DNA of 64,000 nt, taken from the NCBI GenBank assembly GCA_021200535.1, contig JAJQGL010000038.1, forward strand, positions 21,366-85,365, written 5' to 3'. The first letter of the stretch is position 1, and each line of letters starts with the position of its first letter. A program made the position numbers and the translations under genes. The notes below the pieces were generated by a model. That model saw nothing but the letters and a program-made list of their open reading frames with translations. It did not search any database and was not told the DNA's origin. Positions 46,270 to 57,337 of the stretch are shown in pieces. Origin of the DNA: Clostridiaceae bacterium. Its GTDB lineage: Bacteria > Bacillota > Clostridia > Lachnospirales > Lachnospiraceae.

Positions 46270-46845
46270 TTAAAACGGCAGAAGGTTTAAATGCTCCAGC
46301 AATATCTTAACCCCTAAGCAGACCAGAATCAGGCCGCCTGCCAGCTGCGCTCTCTTTTCATAGCGGCTGCCAAAACGATGACCAATCAACACCCCGGCAA
46401 AGGAGATCAAAAACGTAATGCAGCCGATCAGGGAAATAGAAATCCAGATATTCGTTCCTTCCAGCAGAGCGAACGTAATGCCAACGGCAAGTGCATCTAT
46501 GCTGGTTGCAACAGAAAGGAAAAACAGCTGCTTCAGCCGTAAAACATCACCGTCATCCTCCTCTTCTTCATTGGGATGAAATGCCTCAAATATCATCTGT
46601 CCCCCAATAAACGCCAGCAGGACAAAGGCAATCCAATGATCAATGCTCTCTATATACTGCTGAAACCTGGAGCCTAAAAGCCAGCCGATAAACGGCATCA
46701 GCGCCTGGAACCCTCCAAAAAACAACGCAATTACTGCCGCATTTTTTACATTGAATTTTGTCATATTCAGTCCCTTACAGACCGAAACAGCAAAAGCATC
46801 CATAGATAATCCTACCGCAATCAAAAAAAGTTCAATCAATCCCAT
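46270..46845 (-). CDS. mntP: Manganese efflux pump MntP family protein
   Basis: GLIELFLIAVGLSMDAFAVSVCKGL, FLSVATSIDALAVGITFA; start 46845. Confidence 0.9.
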   Translation of the reverse strand: MGLIELFLIAVGLSMDAFAVSVCKGLNMTKFNVKNAAVIALFFGGFQALMPFIGWLLGSRFQQYIESIDHWIAFVLLAFIGGQMIFEAFHPNEEEEDDGDVLRLKQLFFLSVATSIDALAVGITFALLEGTNIWISISLIGCITFLISFAGVLIGHRFGSRYEKRAQLAGGLILVCLGVKILLEHLNLLPF

Positions 46846-46940
46846 AATAATCTCCATTCCGGCGCACATTTTCTGCGCACACGCTCACCGCCTATAGAGA
46901 CGGGAATCATCTCTCATCTGATATATTATATGTATCTGAT

Positions 46941-46974
46941 TATAAAATACTCAGGCACAAAAAAACTGTGCCTG
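46941..46974 (-). terminator. Intrinsic terminator of leuS
   Basis: CTCAGGCAC...GTGCCTGAG then TATTTT on the minus strand. Confidence 0.7.
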
Positions 46975-46995
46975 AGCCTCATGAAAAACCCAGCG

Positions 46996-49413
46996 CTATT
47001 TTGCCACAATGTTGACAATGCGTCCCGGCACATATATTTCCCGGATAATATTACCGGAAAGCTTTGCGCCAAGCGCCTCTTTTGCCTTTGCCATAACCTC
47101 TTCCTTCGGGTCATCTTTCCCAATCTGGATAGCTGCCTTTGTCTTGCCATTGATCTGAACCGCAATCTCAACCGTAGATTCGATTGTCTTTGCCTCTTCA
47201 TATTCCGGCCATGTCTGCTGATACAGTCTTTCTGTGCCGCCAATGATCTCCCAAAGCTCCTCAGTGATATGCGGAGCTACCGGATTGAGCAGGGTGAGCA
47301 ATGTCTTGTACTCCCCTTTTGTAACTGCATTTTTCTTGTAAAAATCATTGATCAGCGCCATCATGGCAGCGATTGCTGTATTGAATTTCAGATTTTCAAA
47401 ATCACTGCTCACTTTTTTGATGGTCTGATGCATTTTGGTTTCCATATCTTTGGAATAACCTTCTTCCTCTGTCAGCAGAGTCTGCAGCTTCCAGACGCGC
47501 TCCAGAAAACGGCGGCAGCCCTTAACGCCGTCCTCAGACCAGGACGCGCTCAAATCAAATGCGCCAATGAACATCTCATAGGTACGGAGCGTATCCGCAC
47601 CGTAATCGCTTACAATGTCATCCGGATTGACCACATTGCCGCGGGATTTGCTCATCTTCTCGCCATTTTCTCCGAGAATCATGCCGTGGGATGTCCTCTT
47701 CTGATATGGCTCCGGTGTCGGAACCACCTTCTGGTCATACAAAAACTTATGCCAGAAACGTGAATAGAGCAAATGCAGCGTCGTATGCTCCATGCCGCCG
47801 TTGTACCAGTCAACCGGAAGCCAGTATTTTAATGCCTCCGGGCTTGCCAGCGCATCTGTATTGTGCGGGTCCGTATACCGCAGGAAATACCAGGAGGACC
47901 CTGCCCACTGCGGCATGGTATCGGTCTCCCTCTTGGCCGGCCCGCCGCAGCACGGACAGGTCGTATTAACCCAGTCTGTCATGGCAGCAAGCGGAGACTC
48001 GCCATTGTCGGTCGGCATATAGCTGTCTACCTCCGGCAGCAAAAGCGGAAGCTCACTCTCATCCAATGGAACAAAACCGCATTTTTCACACTCTACAATC
48101 GGAATTGGCTCTCCCCAGTACCGCTGTCTGGAAAAAACCCAGTCGCGCAGCTTATAATTTACCTTGCGGTTTCCAATCTTTTTCTCTGTCAGAAAATCCT
48201 TGACTTTCTCTTTTGCTTCCTCTACACTCAGCCCCGTCAGAAAACCAGAATTAACCATCCTTCCGGCCGCAACATCTGTAAAGGCTGCCTCATTGACATC
48301 TACAGGGCCATCCTTGCCCTCTACCACCTGAATCAGCGGAAGTCCGAACTTTTTGGCAAACTCCCAGTCGCGGTCATCATGTGCCGGTACCGCCATAATG
48401 GCGCCGGTGCCATAGGTCATCAAAACATAATCCGAAATCCAGATTGGAATTTTTTCCTGATTGACCGGATTAACTGCCTCCAGCCCTCCCAGCAATACAC
48501 CAGTCTTATCCTTCGCCAGCTCAGTGCGCTCAAAATCTGATTTTTTTGCAGCCATCTCCCGATATGCCGCAATTTCCTCCCAGTTTGTCAGCTCATCCCT
48601 GTACTTATCAATGATTGGATGTTCCGGGGATACCACCATGTACGTAGCGCCAAACAGGGTATCCGGCCTGGTTGTATATACACGCAGCTTATCCTCCCTG
48701 CCATCAATCTGAAAATCCACCTCTGCACCCTCAGAGCGTCCAATCCAGTTTCTCTGTGATGTCTTTACACGTTCTATATAATCTACGTCATTTAACCCAT
48801 CCAAAAGCTTGTCTGCATAGTTGGTAATTTTAAGCATCCACTCGCTTTTTACCTTGCGGACGACCTCCGAACCGCAGCGTTCACAGACGCCGTTGACCAC
48901 CTCTTCATTGGCCAGCCCTACCTTACAGGAGGTACACCAGTTAATCGGCATCTCCTTTTTATAGGCTAGCCCTTCCCGGAACAGCTTTAAAAAAATCCAC
49001 TGCGTCCATTTATAGTATTCCGGATCTGTCGTATTAATCTCCCTGTCCCAGTCAAAAGAATAACCCAGGGAATGCAGCTGCGCCTTAAAGCGCTCTACGT
49101 TATTTTTCGTAACCACCTTTGGGTGAATCTTATTTTTGATTGCATAATTCTCTGTCGGCAGGCCAAACGCATCCCATCCCATTGGATACAGTACGTTATA
49201 GCCCTGCATACGGCGCTTTCTCGCCACAATGTCAAGTGCAGTATACGGTCTTGGATGACCGACATGCAGTCCCTGTCCGGACGGATACGGAAATTCTACC
49301 AGTGCATAAAACTTCGGTTTTGTATAATCGTTTGCTGTCTGAAATGCTTTCTCATCATCCCAGATCTTCTGCCATTTTTTCTCCACCGTATGGTGATTGT
49401 ACATTTCTGCCAT
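46996..49413 (-). CDS. leuS: Leucine--tRNA ligase
   Basis: [21 protein letters not shown] (HIGH region), [16 protein letters not shown] (KMSKS). Confidence 0.96.
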   Translation of the reverse strand: MAEMYNHHTVEKKWQKIWDDEKAFQTANDYTKPKFYALVEFPYPSGQGLHVGHPRPYTALDIVARKRRMQGYNVLYPMGWDAFGLPTENYAIKNKIHPKVVTKNNVERFKAQLHSLGYSFDWDREINTTDPEYYKWTQWIFLKLFREGLAYKKEMPINWCTSCKVGLANEEVVNGVCERCGSEVVRKVKSEWMLKITNYADKLLDGLNDVDYIERVKTSQRNWIGRSEGAEVDFQIDGREDKLRVYTTRPDTLFGATYMVVSPEHPIIDKYRDELTNWEEIAAYREMAAKKSDFERTELAKDKTGVLLGGLEAVNPVNQEKIPIWISDYVLMTYGTGAIMAVPAHDDRDWEFAKKFGLPLIQVVEGKDGPVDVNEAAFTDVAAGRMVNSGFLTGLSVEEAKEKVKDFLTEKKIGNRKVNYKLRDWVFSRQRYWGEPIPIVECEKCGFVPLDESELPLLLPEVDSYMPTDNGESPLAAMTDWVNTTCPCCGGPAKRETDTMPQWAGSSWYFLRYTDPHNTDALASPEALKYWLPVDWYNGGMEHTTLHLLYSRFWHKFLYDQKVVPTPEPYQKRTSHGMILGENGEKMSKSRGNVVNPDDIVSDYGADTLRTYEMFIGAFDLSASWSEDGVKGCRRFLERVWKLQTLLTEEEGYSKDMETKMHQTIKKVSSDFENLKFNTAIAAMMALINDFYKKNAVTKGEYKTLLTLLNPVAPHITEELWEIIGGTERLYQQTWPEYEEAKTIESTVEIAVQINGKTKAAIQIGKDDPKEEVMAKAKEALGAKLSGNIIREIYVPGRIVNIVAK

Positions 49414-49447
49414 GCTGTTCCCTCCAAAAAAAATAATCATACTGTCG

Positions 49448-49475
49448 ATTTTACTATATCTATGGGATTTGTCAA
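49448..49475 (-). promoter_or_regulatory. leuS promoter
   Basis: Minus strand TTGACA - 16 nt - TAAAAT. Confidence 0.6.
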
Positions 49476-49553
49476 ATTCTCCCCATTTTTACATCCATTC
49501 TGCAGCCTAAAAAGCTGCCGGCAACGCTTTTATAATATGGGAGACGAAGTTTC

Positions 49554-50054
49554 CTATATTATAAAAAATCCTGCCGCCAGGCCGCTAAACACTCCGATCA
49601 CCGCACCGGCAACGACATCCTTTGGAAAATGCACGCCTGCCATCACCCGCAGCCCTGCCAGCAGCACGCCTGCCGCCAAAATCACCAATGCGCCGGGCCG
49701 CCAGATAAAAGAAAGCGTCGTTCCAATTACGAAAACAGAAAAGACATGGCGGCTCGGAAAAGATTTCCCTTTTGTGTCCTTAGGAATCAACGGCTGAAAG
49801 CCATAGACCTCATAGGGACGGCTCGCGTTGCACAAAAGCCGGAATGCGCTGACTCCCAAAAAGGTCAGTCCCGGCACCAAAAGCACCACCAAAAGATTCC
49901 GCCATTGCCCCCGCCAGAAAAGAAGCAGCACCGCGCCCAGATAACAGGCCGCCGTACCGGCAGAAATCAGCCTGGTACAGACCTGCAGTGCCCTGACTCT
50001 TCCCGGCGAAGCGCTGATTTTTCGGAAGATCTTTTCATAATCCTGTTTTTTCAT
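49554..50054 (-). CDS. PAP2-family phosphatase
   Basis: KGKSFPSRHVFSVFVIGTT and GVHFPKDVVAGAVIG motifs. Confidence 0.88.
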   Translation of the reverse strand: MKKQDYEKIFRKISASPGRVRALQVCTRLISAGTAACYLGAVLLLFWRGQWRNLLVVLLVPGLTFLGVSAFRLLCNASRPYEVYGFQPLIPKDTKGKSFPSRHVFSVFVIGTTLSFIWRPGALVILAAGVLLAGLRVMAGVHFPKDVVAGAVIGVFSGLAAGFFII

Positions 50055-51853
50055 GCTCCCTGTCCAGCTTCCGTCTCTGTAATATCCAGACGCAGTTCCT
50101 CGAGCTGCTTTTCATCAACGGTATTTGGCGCATCCGTCATCAGGCAGGATGCGTCCTTTACCTTTGGAAATGCAATTACGTCACGGATACTTTCCTGCTT
50201 TGCCATTAGCATGATCAGGCGGTCAAGCCCGTAAGCAAGGCCGGCATGCGGCGGCACGCCATACCGAAATGCATCCAGCAGGAAGCCAAACTGCTCATTT
50301 GCCTGTTCCTTTGTAAAGCCAAGCGCTTCAAACATCTTCTCCTGTATGTCATTCTGATGAATACGGATGGAACCGCCGCCCAACTCCGTACCATTTAAGA
50401 CAATATCATATGCCCTTGCGCGAACCTTCTCCGGATTTGTTGCGAGCAGCGGAATATCCTCTTCCACCGGCATTGTAAACGGATGATGCATTGCAATATA
50501 TCTGCCCTGCTCCTCCGAATATTCAAACTCCGGAAATTCCGTAACCCATAAAAACTGAAAATCATCTTTATCCATCAGATCAAGCTGTCTGGCAATTTCC
50601 AGCCGGAGATTGCCGAGCACATCCCAGACAATTTTATTCTGATCGGCAGCAAACAACAGCAGATCGCCGGCCTGTCCATCCATCGCCTCAACTAACTTCT
50701 GCAGTTCCTCCTCCGTCATAAATTTGGCAAAGGAGGACTTGTATGTGCTGTCCTCATTGATGGAAAGATAAGCAAGTCCTTTTGCGCCAAAATCCTTCGC
50801 ATACTTCACCAATGCATCAATCTTTTTACGCGGCATTGCGCCCTGTCCCTTTGCGTTAATTCCCCGGACAGAGCCGCCGTTTTCCAGCGCGCCGGTAAAC
50901 ACACCGAAGCCGCAGCCCCTTACCACATCAGAAACATCCTTTAACTCCATGCCAAAGCGGAGATCCGGCTTGTCTGAGCCAAAGCGGTCCATTGCCTCCT
51001 GCCATGTCATTCTGCGGATTGGCAATGCGATATCCACGTTTAGGATTTCCTGAAACAATCTCTGTAAAAGCCGCTCATTGACATCGATCACATCATCCTC
51101 ATCCACAAAAGACAGCTCCATATCTACCTGTGTAAATTCCGGCTGCCGGTCTGCACGCAAATCCTCGTCGCGAAAGCATCTGGCAATCTGGAAATAACGG
51201 TCGTAGCCGGAACACATCAAAAGCTGCTTAAATAGCTGCGGCGACTGCGGAAGGGCATAAAAATTTCCCGGGTGCACCCGGCTTGGCACCAGATAATCTC
51301 TCGCTCCCTCCGGCGTAGACTTCGTAAGCATAGGCGTCTCAATTTCCAGAAACCCTTCCTCTGCCAGAAACTGACGAATCAGCATGGCCACACGGCTGCG
51401 CATGATCAGGTTGTTCTGCAGATCTGGGCGCCGAAGATCCAGATAGCGGTATTTCAGCCGAAGCTCTTCCTTTGTCCGGCTGTCCGGCTCTATCGGAAAC
51501 GGCGGCGTATCCGACTCAGACAGAATCCGTATGCTCTCTGCACGCACCTCAACTGCACCGGTAACAAGGTTTTCATTGACTGCACCCGAACGCCTTACAA
51601 CCGTTCCTGTCACAGCAATCACAAATTCACTCCGCAGCTTCTCTGCCTTTGCAAAACCGTCCGGATCAATTTGCCCATTCTCAAATATAATCTGAAGAAT
51701 GCCGGAGCGGTCCCGCAAATCTACAAAAATAATACCGCCCTTGTTCCGCTGCTTCTGAACCCAGCCCATTACGGTAACTTTCTGTCCCACATTTTCCTCA
51801 CAAAGCTCTGCGCACCGACAGGTACGCTTCAGCCCTTTCATTGACTCTGCCAT
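50051..51853 (-). CDS. aspS: Aspartate--tRNA ligase
   Basis: GWVQKQRNKGGIIFVDLRDRSGILQIIF, FRDEDLRADRQPEFTQVDMELSFV, GLAYGLDRLIMLM. Confidence 0.96.
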   Translation of the reverse strand: MAESMKGLKRTCRCAELCEENVGQKVTVMGWVQKQRNKGGIIFVDLRDRSGILQIIFENGQIDPDGFAKAEKLRSEFVIAVTGTVVRRSGAVNENLVTGAVEVRAESIRILSESDTPPFPIEPDSRTKEELRLKYRYLDLRRPDLQNNLIMRSRVAMLIRQFLAEEGFLEIETPMLTKSTPEGARDYLVPSRVHPGNFYALPQSPQLFKQLLMCSGYDRYFQIARCFRDEDLRADRQPEFTQVDMELSFVDEDDVIDVNERLLQRLFQEILNVDIALPIRRMTWQEAMDRFGSDKPDLRFGMELKDVSDVVRGCGFGVFTGALENGGSVRGINAKGQGAMPRKKIDALVKYAKDFGAKGLAYLSINEDSTYKSSFAKFMTEEELQKLVEAMDGQAGDLLLFAADQNKIVWDVLGNLRLEIARQLDLMDKDDFQFLWVTEFPEFEYSEEQGRYIAMHHPFTMPVEEDIPLLATNPEKVRARAYDIVLNGTELGGGSIRIHQNDIQEKMFEALGFTKEQANEQFGFLLDAFRYGVPPHAGLAYGLDRLIMLMAKQESIRDVIAFPKVKDASCLMTDAPNTVDEKQLEELRLDITETEAGQGA

Positions 51854-51947
51854 AGTTTCTTCCTAATCCTTTCATTTATTTTCTTTCTTCTTATGCCATG
51901 AGGGCCAAACGGTATTTTGACCTCATTTGCTTTCCTGCAGGTTTATA

Positions 51948-52610
51948 CTACTCAGCCAGCAGCATCAATTCCTTCTCAAATACCTCAAGTGCCTGGCTCT
52001 GCCGCTCACTATGTATCTGCTGAAACCCATCCAGCGCACTGCAGAATGCATGGTGGTGAACGACTCTCTGAAACGCAAGAAAGACGCGCATATCATAATC
52101 CTGCACTTCGTGAATCATGATTTCCAACGCAGACTTCGGATCGAACGCTTCCCGGTAGCTGCGGTCCGTAATCAGTGCGATAAACACATCACATACCCTT
52201 AAAATCCTTGCCATCCACGGAATGTTTTCCCCCCGCAGGCCATCCGGATAACCCGAACCGTCATAATTTTCATGATGGTCATAGACCACTCTGGCAAGCT
52301 CCATGCCATAGCCTGCATCCAATATAATCTCATAGCTCTGCGCTGTATGCTGTCTGACATATTTCATCTGCTCAACCAAAAGGCCATCCTCCGCATACAG
52401 GTATTTAATCAGCTTCAGCTTGCCGATATCATGCAAAACCCCCGCCACCTCAATCTGCTCGCAAAATGCTTTTTCCTCTCCCAGCTCTTTCGCAATCAAA
52501 ACAGCCATGTTGCTGACCTCAATCCCATGGACCATTTCCGCGCTGACTGTTTTTCTCAGATCAAACGGAATCTGCTCAAGCCCCATAATTTTATTTGTAT
52601 ACTCCTCCAT
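51948..52610 (-). CDS. HD-GYP domain protein (putative c-di-GMP phosphodiesterase)
   Basis: GVLHDIGKLKL, DHHENYDGSGYPDGLRGENIPWMARILRVCDVFIAL. ORF extends to 52643. Confidence 0.87.
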   Translation of the reverse strand: MEEYTNKIMGLEQIPFDLRKTVSAEMVHGIEVSNMAVLIAKELGEEKAFCEQIEVAGVLHDIGKLKLIKYLYAEDGLLVEQMKYVRQHTAQSYEIILDAGYGMELARVVYDHHENYDGSGYPDGLRGENIPWMARILRVCDVFIALITDRSYREAFDPKSALEIMIHEVQDYDMRVFLAFQRVVHHHAFCSALDGFQQIHSERQSQALEVFEKELMLLAE

Positions 52611-52661
52611 CTGGCTACACCTCTCTGTTCTCATCTCCTGCACGGCAGATGCATGATGCTC

Positions 52662-54236
52662 TCAATGCACAGCATTTCTGTCAGGAAAAAGCCCTGTTTT
52701 ACGCTCTATCATTTCATCAATCCGGTTGATATAATCAACGATGTTCTTTACATTTTCCCTGCGGCTGACAATCTTCTTTTCCGCATCATATACTTTCGTA
52801 GAAGCTCCGGCCCCCACTGCAACAATCGTCTGTACCTCCTCCATAATCAGAATATTGTACAGGCACTCACTGCCCTCTCTGGCATAGCCGATATTTTCCT
52901 GTCCAGAGCTGCCAAAATGACCTGCAGAATTTTTCTGGCGGTACATATAATACGGCTGATACCCTTCTTCCTCTGCAAAAACACAAGCCATCGCAAACAT
53001 TTGCTCCATCTGTTCCTGCCGTCTTTTTTCTTCCTGAAAAAAGTCCCCCGATTCCTCCAAAATATTTCGAAGTCCCGACGCCCTCTTAATCACCAGTGAA
53101 TGTACTGTCACACTGTCCGGTCCAAGCGCTCTGATCTGTTCCAGGGTATCTGCAAAATCCTGCGCAGTCTCCCTCGGAAGCCCAATGATCAAATCCATGT
53201 TTATATTATGAAACCCCATGCTTCTCGCAAGCTGAAACGCCTGAACCGTATCCTTTGCCGTATGTTTCCGTCCAATCAATTCAAGTGTTTTCTGCTGCAT
53301 CGTCTGCGGGTTAATTGAAATGCGGTCCGCCCCATAGCGAAGCAGCACCCGGAGTTTTTCTTCGGTAATGCTGTCCGGCCTTCCCGCTTCCACGGTAAAC
53401 TCAAGCCGTTCCTGCATTGGAAAGCTGTCATACAGATGGATAAACAGCTCTTCTAACTGCTCCGCCGTCAGCGTAGTCGGTGTCCCGCCCCCAATGTAAA
53501 CACTGACCAGCCTTCTGCCCCTGCACTGCCGTGCTGCCTCCGTAATTTCTTTTTTGAGCGCCTGCAGATAGACCTGCGCATACTGCCCGAATTGCCGGTA
53601 CGGGTAGGATGGGAAGGAACAGTACAGACAGGTGGTCGGGCAGAACGGAATGCCAACATACAGGCTGTAGCCGCCGGCCAGATCATCCCTCTGCAATAGT
53701 GCTGCCTCCCGCATTGCAATTTCCATGCACAATGCAAGCTTTTCCTCCGAACAGCAATACCATTTGCGCAGGGAGCTTTCCACCTCTTTTGGCGTTTTCC
53801 CCGCCAACAGACCATTCATCGGAATCTTTGTCGGCCGAACACCCGTCATGGTGCCCCAGACCGGAATCTGCCGAGAAAGTGCCGCGGGCAGCTCCTGCTC
53901 CGGAAAATCACGGAGCAGGCAAAATACCAGCCGCTTCAATTCATTTTTATACCGTGTCCGATATGGATGCGCCGACTTATCTGCATGCCTGTGCCAGTCC
54001 TCCCCCGCAGGAAGCTCCGCCCTGCCGCTGTGCCTGCTCTCCCCGGAAATAACTGCCACACGGATACTTTCCCTGCCAAAACAAACCTCTAAACAAAGCA
54101 AAACGTCCGAATCCTGCTTTGCCGCCGCAGCTTCCCCTGCAATAACCACCCGGCTTTTCTGTCCTGGAAAAAAGCTGTTTACCAGCGCCTGCAGTTCATA
54201 GTCGAAATCCCGTTCGGATAAAATAATCTGTATCAT
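52662..54236 (-). CDS. hemZ: Coproporphyrinogen dehydrogenase HemZ
   Basis: YVGIPFCPTTCLYCSFPSYPYRQFGQ radical SAM motif, VSVYIGGGTPTTLTAEQLE, INMDLIIGLPRET. Confidence 0.92.
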   Translation of the reverse strand: MIQIILSERDFDYELQALVNSFFPGQKSRVVIAGEAAAAKQDSDVLLCLEVCFGRESIRVAVISGESRHSGRAELPAGEDWHRHADKSAHPYRTRYKNELKRLVFCLLRDFPEQELPAALSRQIPVWGTMTGVRPTKIPMNGLLAGKTPKEVESSLRKWYCCSEEKLALCMEIAMREAALLQRDDLAGGYSLYVGIPFCPTTCLYCSFPSYPYRQFGQYAQVYLQALKKEITEAARQCRGRRLVSVYIGGGTPTTLTAEQLEELFIHLYDSFPMQERLEFTVEAGRPDSITEEKLRVLLRYGADRISINPQTMQQKTLELIGRKHTAKDTVQAFQLARSMGFHNINMDLIIGLPRETAQDFADTLEQIRALGPDSVTVHSLVIKRASGLRNILEESGDFFQEEKRRQEQMEQMFAMACVFAEEEGYQPYYMYRQKNSAGHFGSSGQENIGYAREGSECLYNILIMEEVQTIVAVGAGASTKVYDAEKKIVSRRENVKNIVDYINRIDEMIERKTGLFPDRNAVH

Positions 54237-54298
54237 CTTTCACGCCACTCCTGATTAGTAATCGTATCGCCCCTTTTTGCCGCCTTACACGGGAAATC

Positions 54299-54937
54299 TC
54301 ATTCTACTGCAAATGGGTTAAACATCTTCTCATGCTGAATGGACGTCATCATGCCATGCCCGGGATATACCCTGACTGCATCCGGAAGCACAAACAGCTT
54401 TTCCCTGACTGACCGGATTAACTCGCCCATACTGCTGGTTGGAAAATCTGTCCGCCCGACCGATTCCTGAAACAGCGTATCTCCTGAAAAAAGGATTCCC
54501 TCCCTCGGCAGATAAAAGCTCATCCCGCCGCAGGTGTGCCCCGGCGTCAGAATACAGCGCATCGTCCGCCCCAGAACCAACAGCTCCTGGCCGTCTGTCA
54601 GAAAATGATCGGCATCCAGTGCAGCGGAAGTGCCGCCCATTGTCCATGATAAATTCTTCTTCGGGTTCGTCAATACCTCTTTCTCTGCTTTCGACGCATA
54701 AATCGGCACACCGTATTCCTTCCGCACCTGATCTGCGGCAAGAATATGGTCAAAATGGCCATGCGTCAAAAAAACAGACTGCAGCGACAGCTCATTCTTT
54801 TTTATAAAACCGTCTATTTTTTCAAATTCATCTCCGGGATCTATCAGAATACATTCCTTCGTATCCTCGTGATATAAAAAATAACAATTTGTCTGAACAG
54901 GCCCCACCACGCGAAAATCACATAGTAATTTATCCAT
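54299..54937 (-). CDS. MBL-fold metallohydrolase (glyoxalase II-like)
   Basis: FLTHGHFDHILAADQVRKEYG, TPGHTCGGMSFYL, FSGDTLFQESVGRTDFP. Confidence 0.9.
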   Translation of the reverse strand: MDKLLCDFRVVGPVQTNCYFLYHEDTKECILIDPGDEFEKIDGFIKKNELSLQSVFLTHGHFDHILAADQVRKEYGVPIYASKAEKEVLTNPKKNLSWTMGGTSAALDADHFLTDGQELLVLGRTMRCILTPGHTCGGMSFYLPREGILFSGDTLFQESVGRTDFPTSSMGELIRSVREKLFVLPDAVRVYPGHGMMTSIQHEKMFNPFAVE

Positions 54938-54994
54938 CCTCTTTCTCCATTCTATTCCATATTCCGAAGCGATAGAAACGCATCGCCGACGCTT

Positions 54995-57304
54995 TTATGA
55001 CTGCGTCCTCTCAATATCCTTTACACTTTCCACCATCCGGATCTTTTTTGTCAGCATATTGATCTCCTCTACCGTATGAATCGAAAACATAATATTAATT
55101 GTAGCAATCCCCTGCTTGCTGGTACGGCTGCTGACCCCTTTCACATCAATTTTATTCTCTGTAAAAATTTTGGTAATGTCCATTAACAGCCCCAGACGGT
55201 CATAGGCATAAACAATGATTTCTGAATCATACAGCTCATCCGCATCCCCTTCTTTTGGCGCTTCCCATTCTGCATCAATAATCCGCTGCCGTTCCTGCTC
55301 TGACAGATTCATCATATTAATGCAGTCCGTTCTGTGTATCGACACACCTCTTCCTCTTGTGACAAAACCAATAATCTCATCTCCCGGAACCGGGCTGCAG
55401 CACTTGGAAAAACGGACCGAAACATCATCAATACCCGCTACAACGATACCGCTTTTTGACTTAACGGCAGCTGTTTTTCCGCCCGTCATGCCCTGCGCCA
55501 TGTTTTTCCTGTTCACTGCCTCCAGAATCTGCGCATCCGTTGTGTGTACCGGGTTCTTTTTGCGGTATGCCTCCTGAAGCTTATTAATAATCTGCGCTTC
55601 CTTTAAGCCGCCATGCCCCAGCGCCGCCAAAACGGAATTCCATTCCCGGAATCCGTACTTGCGGAAACAAGCTTCCATGTATTCCGGTTTTAAGAGGTCT
55701 GACAGGACAATTCCCTGCGTCTTACAGTAAGCCGCCAGCATTTCTCTTCCCTTTGTAATGTTTTCTTCTTTATATTCCGTGCGGAACCATTGGTTGATTT
55801 TATTTTTAGCCTGCGTACTCTTAACAATAGACAGCCAGTCCCTGCTTGGCCCCCTGGAGTTCTGGGAGGTCAGAATCTCTACCCGGTCCCCATTCTGAAT
55901 CTGATAATCTATCGTTACCAGATGGCCGTTTACCCTGGCTCCCACCATCTTATTGCCGACAGCGCTGTGAACCGCATAAGCAAAATCAATCGGTGTAGAA
56001 CCTGCCGGAAGGTTTTTGACATCGCCATCCTTGGTAAAACAGTACACATGATCTGCAAACAAGTCAAGATCACTTTTTAACAGGCTGAGGAACTCCTTGT
56101 TATCCGACATGTCCCGCTGCCATTCCAAAATCCGGCGCAGCCATGCCATTTTTTCTTCTTCATTTTGCTCCGTGTTCTTCCCCGACTGATTTTCCTTATA
56201 TTTCCAGTGCGCCGCAATACCATATTCCGCAGTGCGGTGCATTTCATACGTGCGAATCTGTATCTCAAACGGCTGACCGTGCGGCCCGATTAACGTCGTG
56301 TGGAGCGACTGGTAATTGTTGGGCTTTGGCATGGCAATATAATCCTTAAAACGCCCCGGTATCGGTTTATATATCTCATGGATGATGCCGAGCGCCGTAT
56401 AGCAGTCTCTTTCGCTTTCCACAATAATGCGCACCGCGAACACATCATATATCTGTCCCAAATCCTTTTTCTGGTTTACCATTTTTTTATAGATGCTAAA
56501 CAAATGCTTTGCGCGGCCGTCCACAGTTGCCTCAATCCCGGCTTCCTCCATGTGGTTGCGCACCTCGCCGACAATCTGGCGGATAAACTCCTCCCGATGT
56601 ACTTTTCCGTCTGCTAAAAGCTGTACCAGTTCATGATAACGTTCCGGCTCCAGATATTGAAACGCCAGGTCGTCTAATTCCACCTTGACTTTGGAAATCC
56701 CCAGACGGTCAGCAATCGGCGCATAGATATCCATCGTCTCACGCGATTTTTCTTTCTGTTTTTTGGGCGTCTGGTACTGCATTGTCCGCATATTGTGAAG
56801 GCGGTCTGCAAGCTTAATCAGAATAACACGAATGTCCTTAGACATTGCCAGAAACATCTTCCTGAGATTTTCTGCCTGGAGCTCTATTTTATCTGCCACA
56901 TAATCAATCTGTGTCAGCTTGGTAACACCGTCCACCAGAAGGGCAACCTCATCATTGAACTCTGCAGCTACTTCTTCGCTCGTCATCACCGTATCCTCTA
57001 CCACATCATGAAGCATACCGGCAACAATCGTCTCTTTGTCAAGCTCAAGCTCTGCCAGAATAATACAGACGCAAACCGGATGAATAATATAAGGTTCTCC
57101 GGATTTGCGAAGCTGCCCTTTATGCGCCTGATATGCAATCCGGTACGCTTTCTCAATCAGGCTGAGATCCCCCGATGGATGATACTGCCGGATTGTCCTA
57201 AGCAGCTGCTCATACAGCACCTGCGGCTCTGTAAAGTCTGCCGGAACCGTGCTGCTTTCCATTGTTCCATTGTCGATCTTTAAATCACTGTCTTTGTTTT
57301 CCAT
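54995..57304 (-). CDS. relA: Bifunctional (p)ppGpp synthetase/hydrolase (RelA/SpoT family)
   Basis: HD region VAGMLHDVVEDT, synthetase region PNNYQSLHTTLIGPHGQPFEIQIRT, TGS and ACT domains. Confidence 0.95.
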   Translation of the reverse strand: MENKDSDLKIDNGTMESSTVPADFTEPQVLYEQLLRTIRQYHPSGDLSLIEKAYRIAYQAHKGQLRKSGEPYIIHPVCVCIILAELELDKETIVAGMLHDVVEDTVMTSEEVAAEFNDEVALLVDGVTKLTQIDYVADKIELQAENLRKMFLAMSKDIRVILIKLADRLHNMRTMQYQTPKKQKEKSRETMDIYAPIADRLGISKVKVELDDLAFQYLEPERYHELVQLLADGKVHREEFIRQIVGEVRNHMEEAGIEATVDGRAKHLFSIYKKMVNQKKDLGQIYDVFAVRIIVESERDCYTALGIIHEIYKPIPGRFKDYIAMPKPNNYQSLHTTLIGPHGQPFEIQIRTYEMHRTAEYGIAAHWKYKENQSGKNTEQNEEEKMAWLRRILEWQRDMSDNKEFLSLLKSDLDLFADHVYCFTKDGDVKNLPAGSTPIDFAYAVHSAVGNKMVGARVNGHLVTIDYQIQNGDRVEILTSQNSRGPSRDWLSIVKSTQAKNKINQWFRTEYKEENITKGREMLAAYCKTQGIVLSDLLKPEYMEACFRKYGFREWNSVLAALGHGGLKEAQIINKLQEAYRKKNPVHTTDAQILEAVNRKNMAQGMTGGKTAAVKSKSGIVVAGIDDVSVRFSKCCSPVPGDEIIGFVTRGRGVSIHRTDCINMMNLSEQERQRIIDAEWEAPKEGDADELYDSEIIVYAYDRLGLLMDITKIFTENKIDVKGVSSRTSKQGIATINIMFSIHTVEEINMLTKKIRMVESVKDIERTQS

Positions 57305-57337
57305 AGGCTGCCTCCATCCTGTATTCCGATCTATTGA

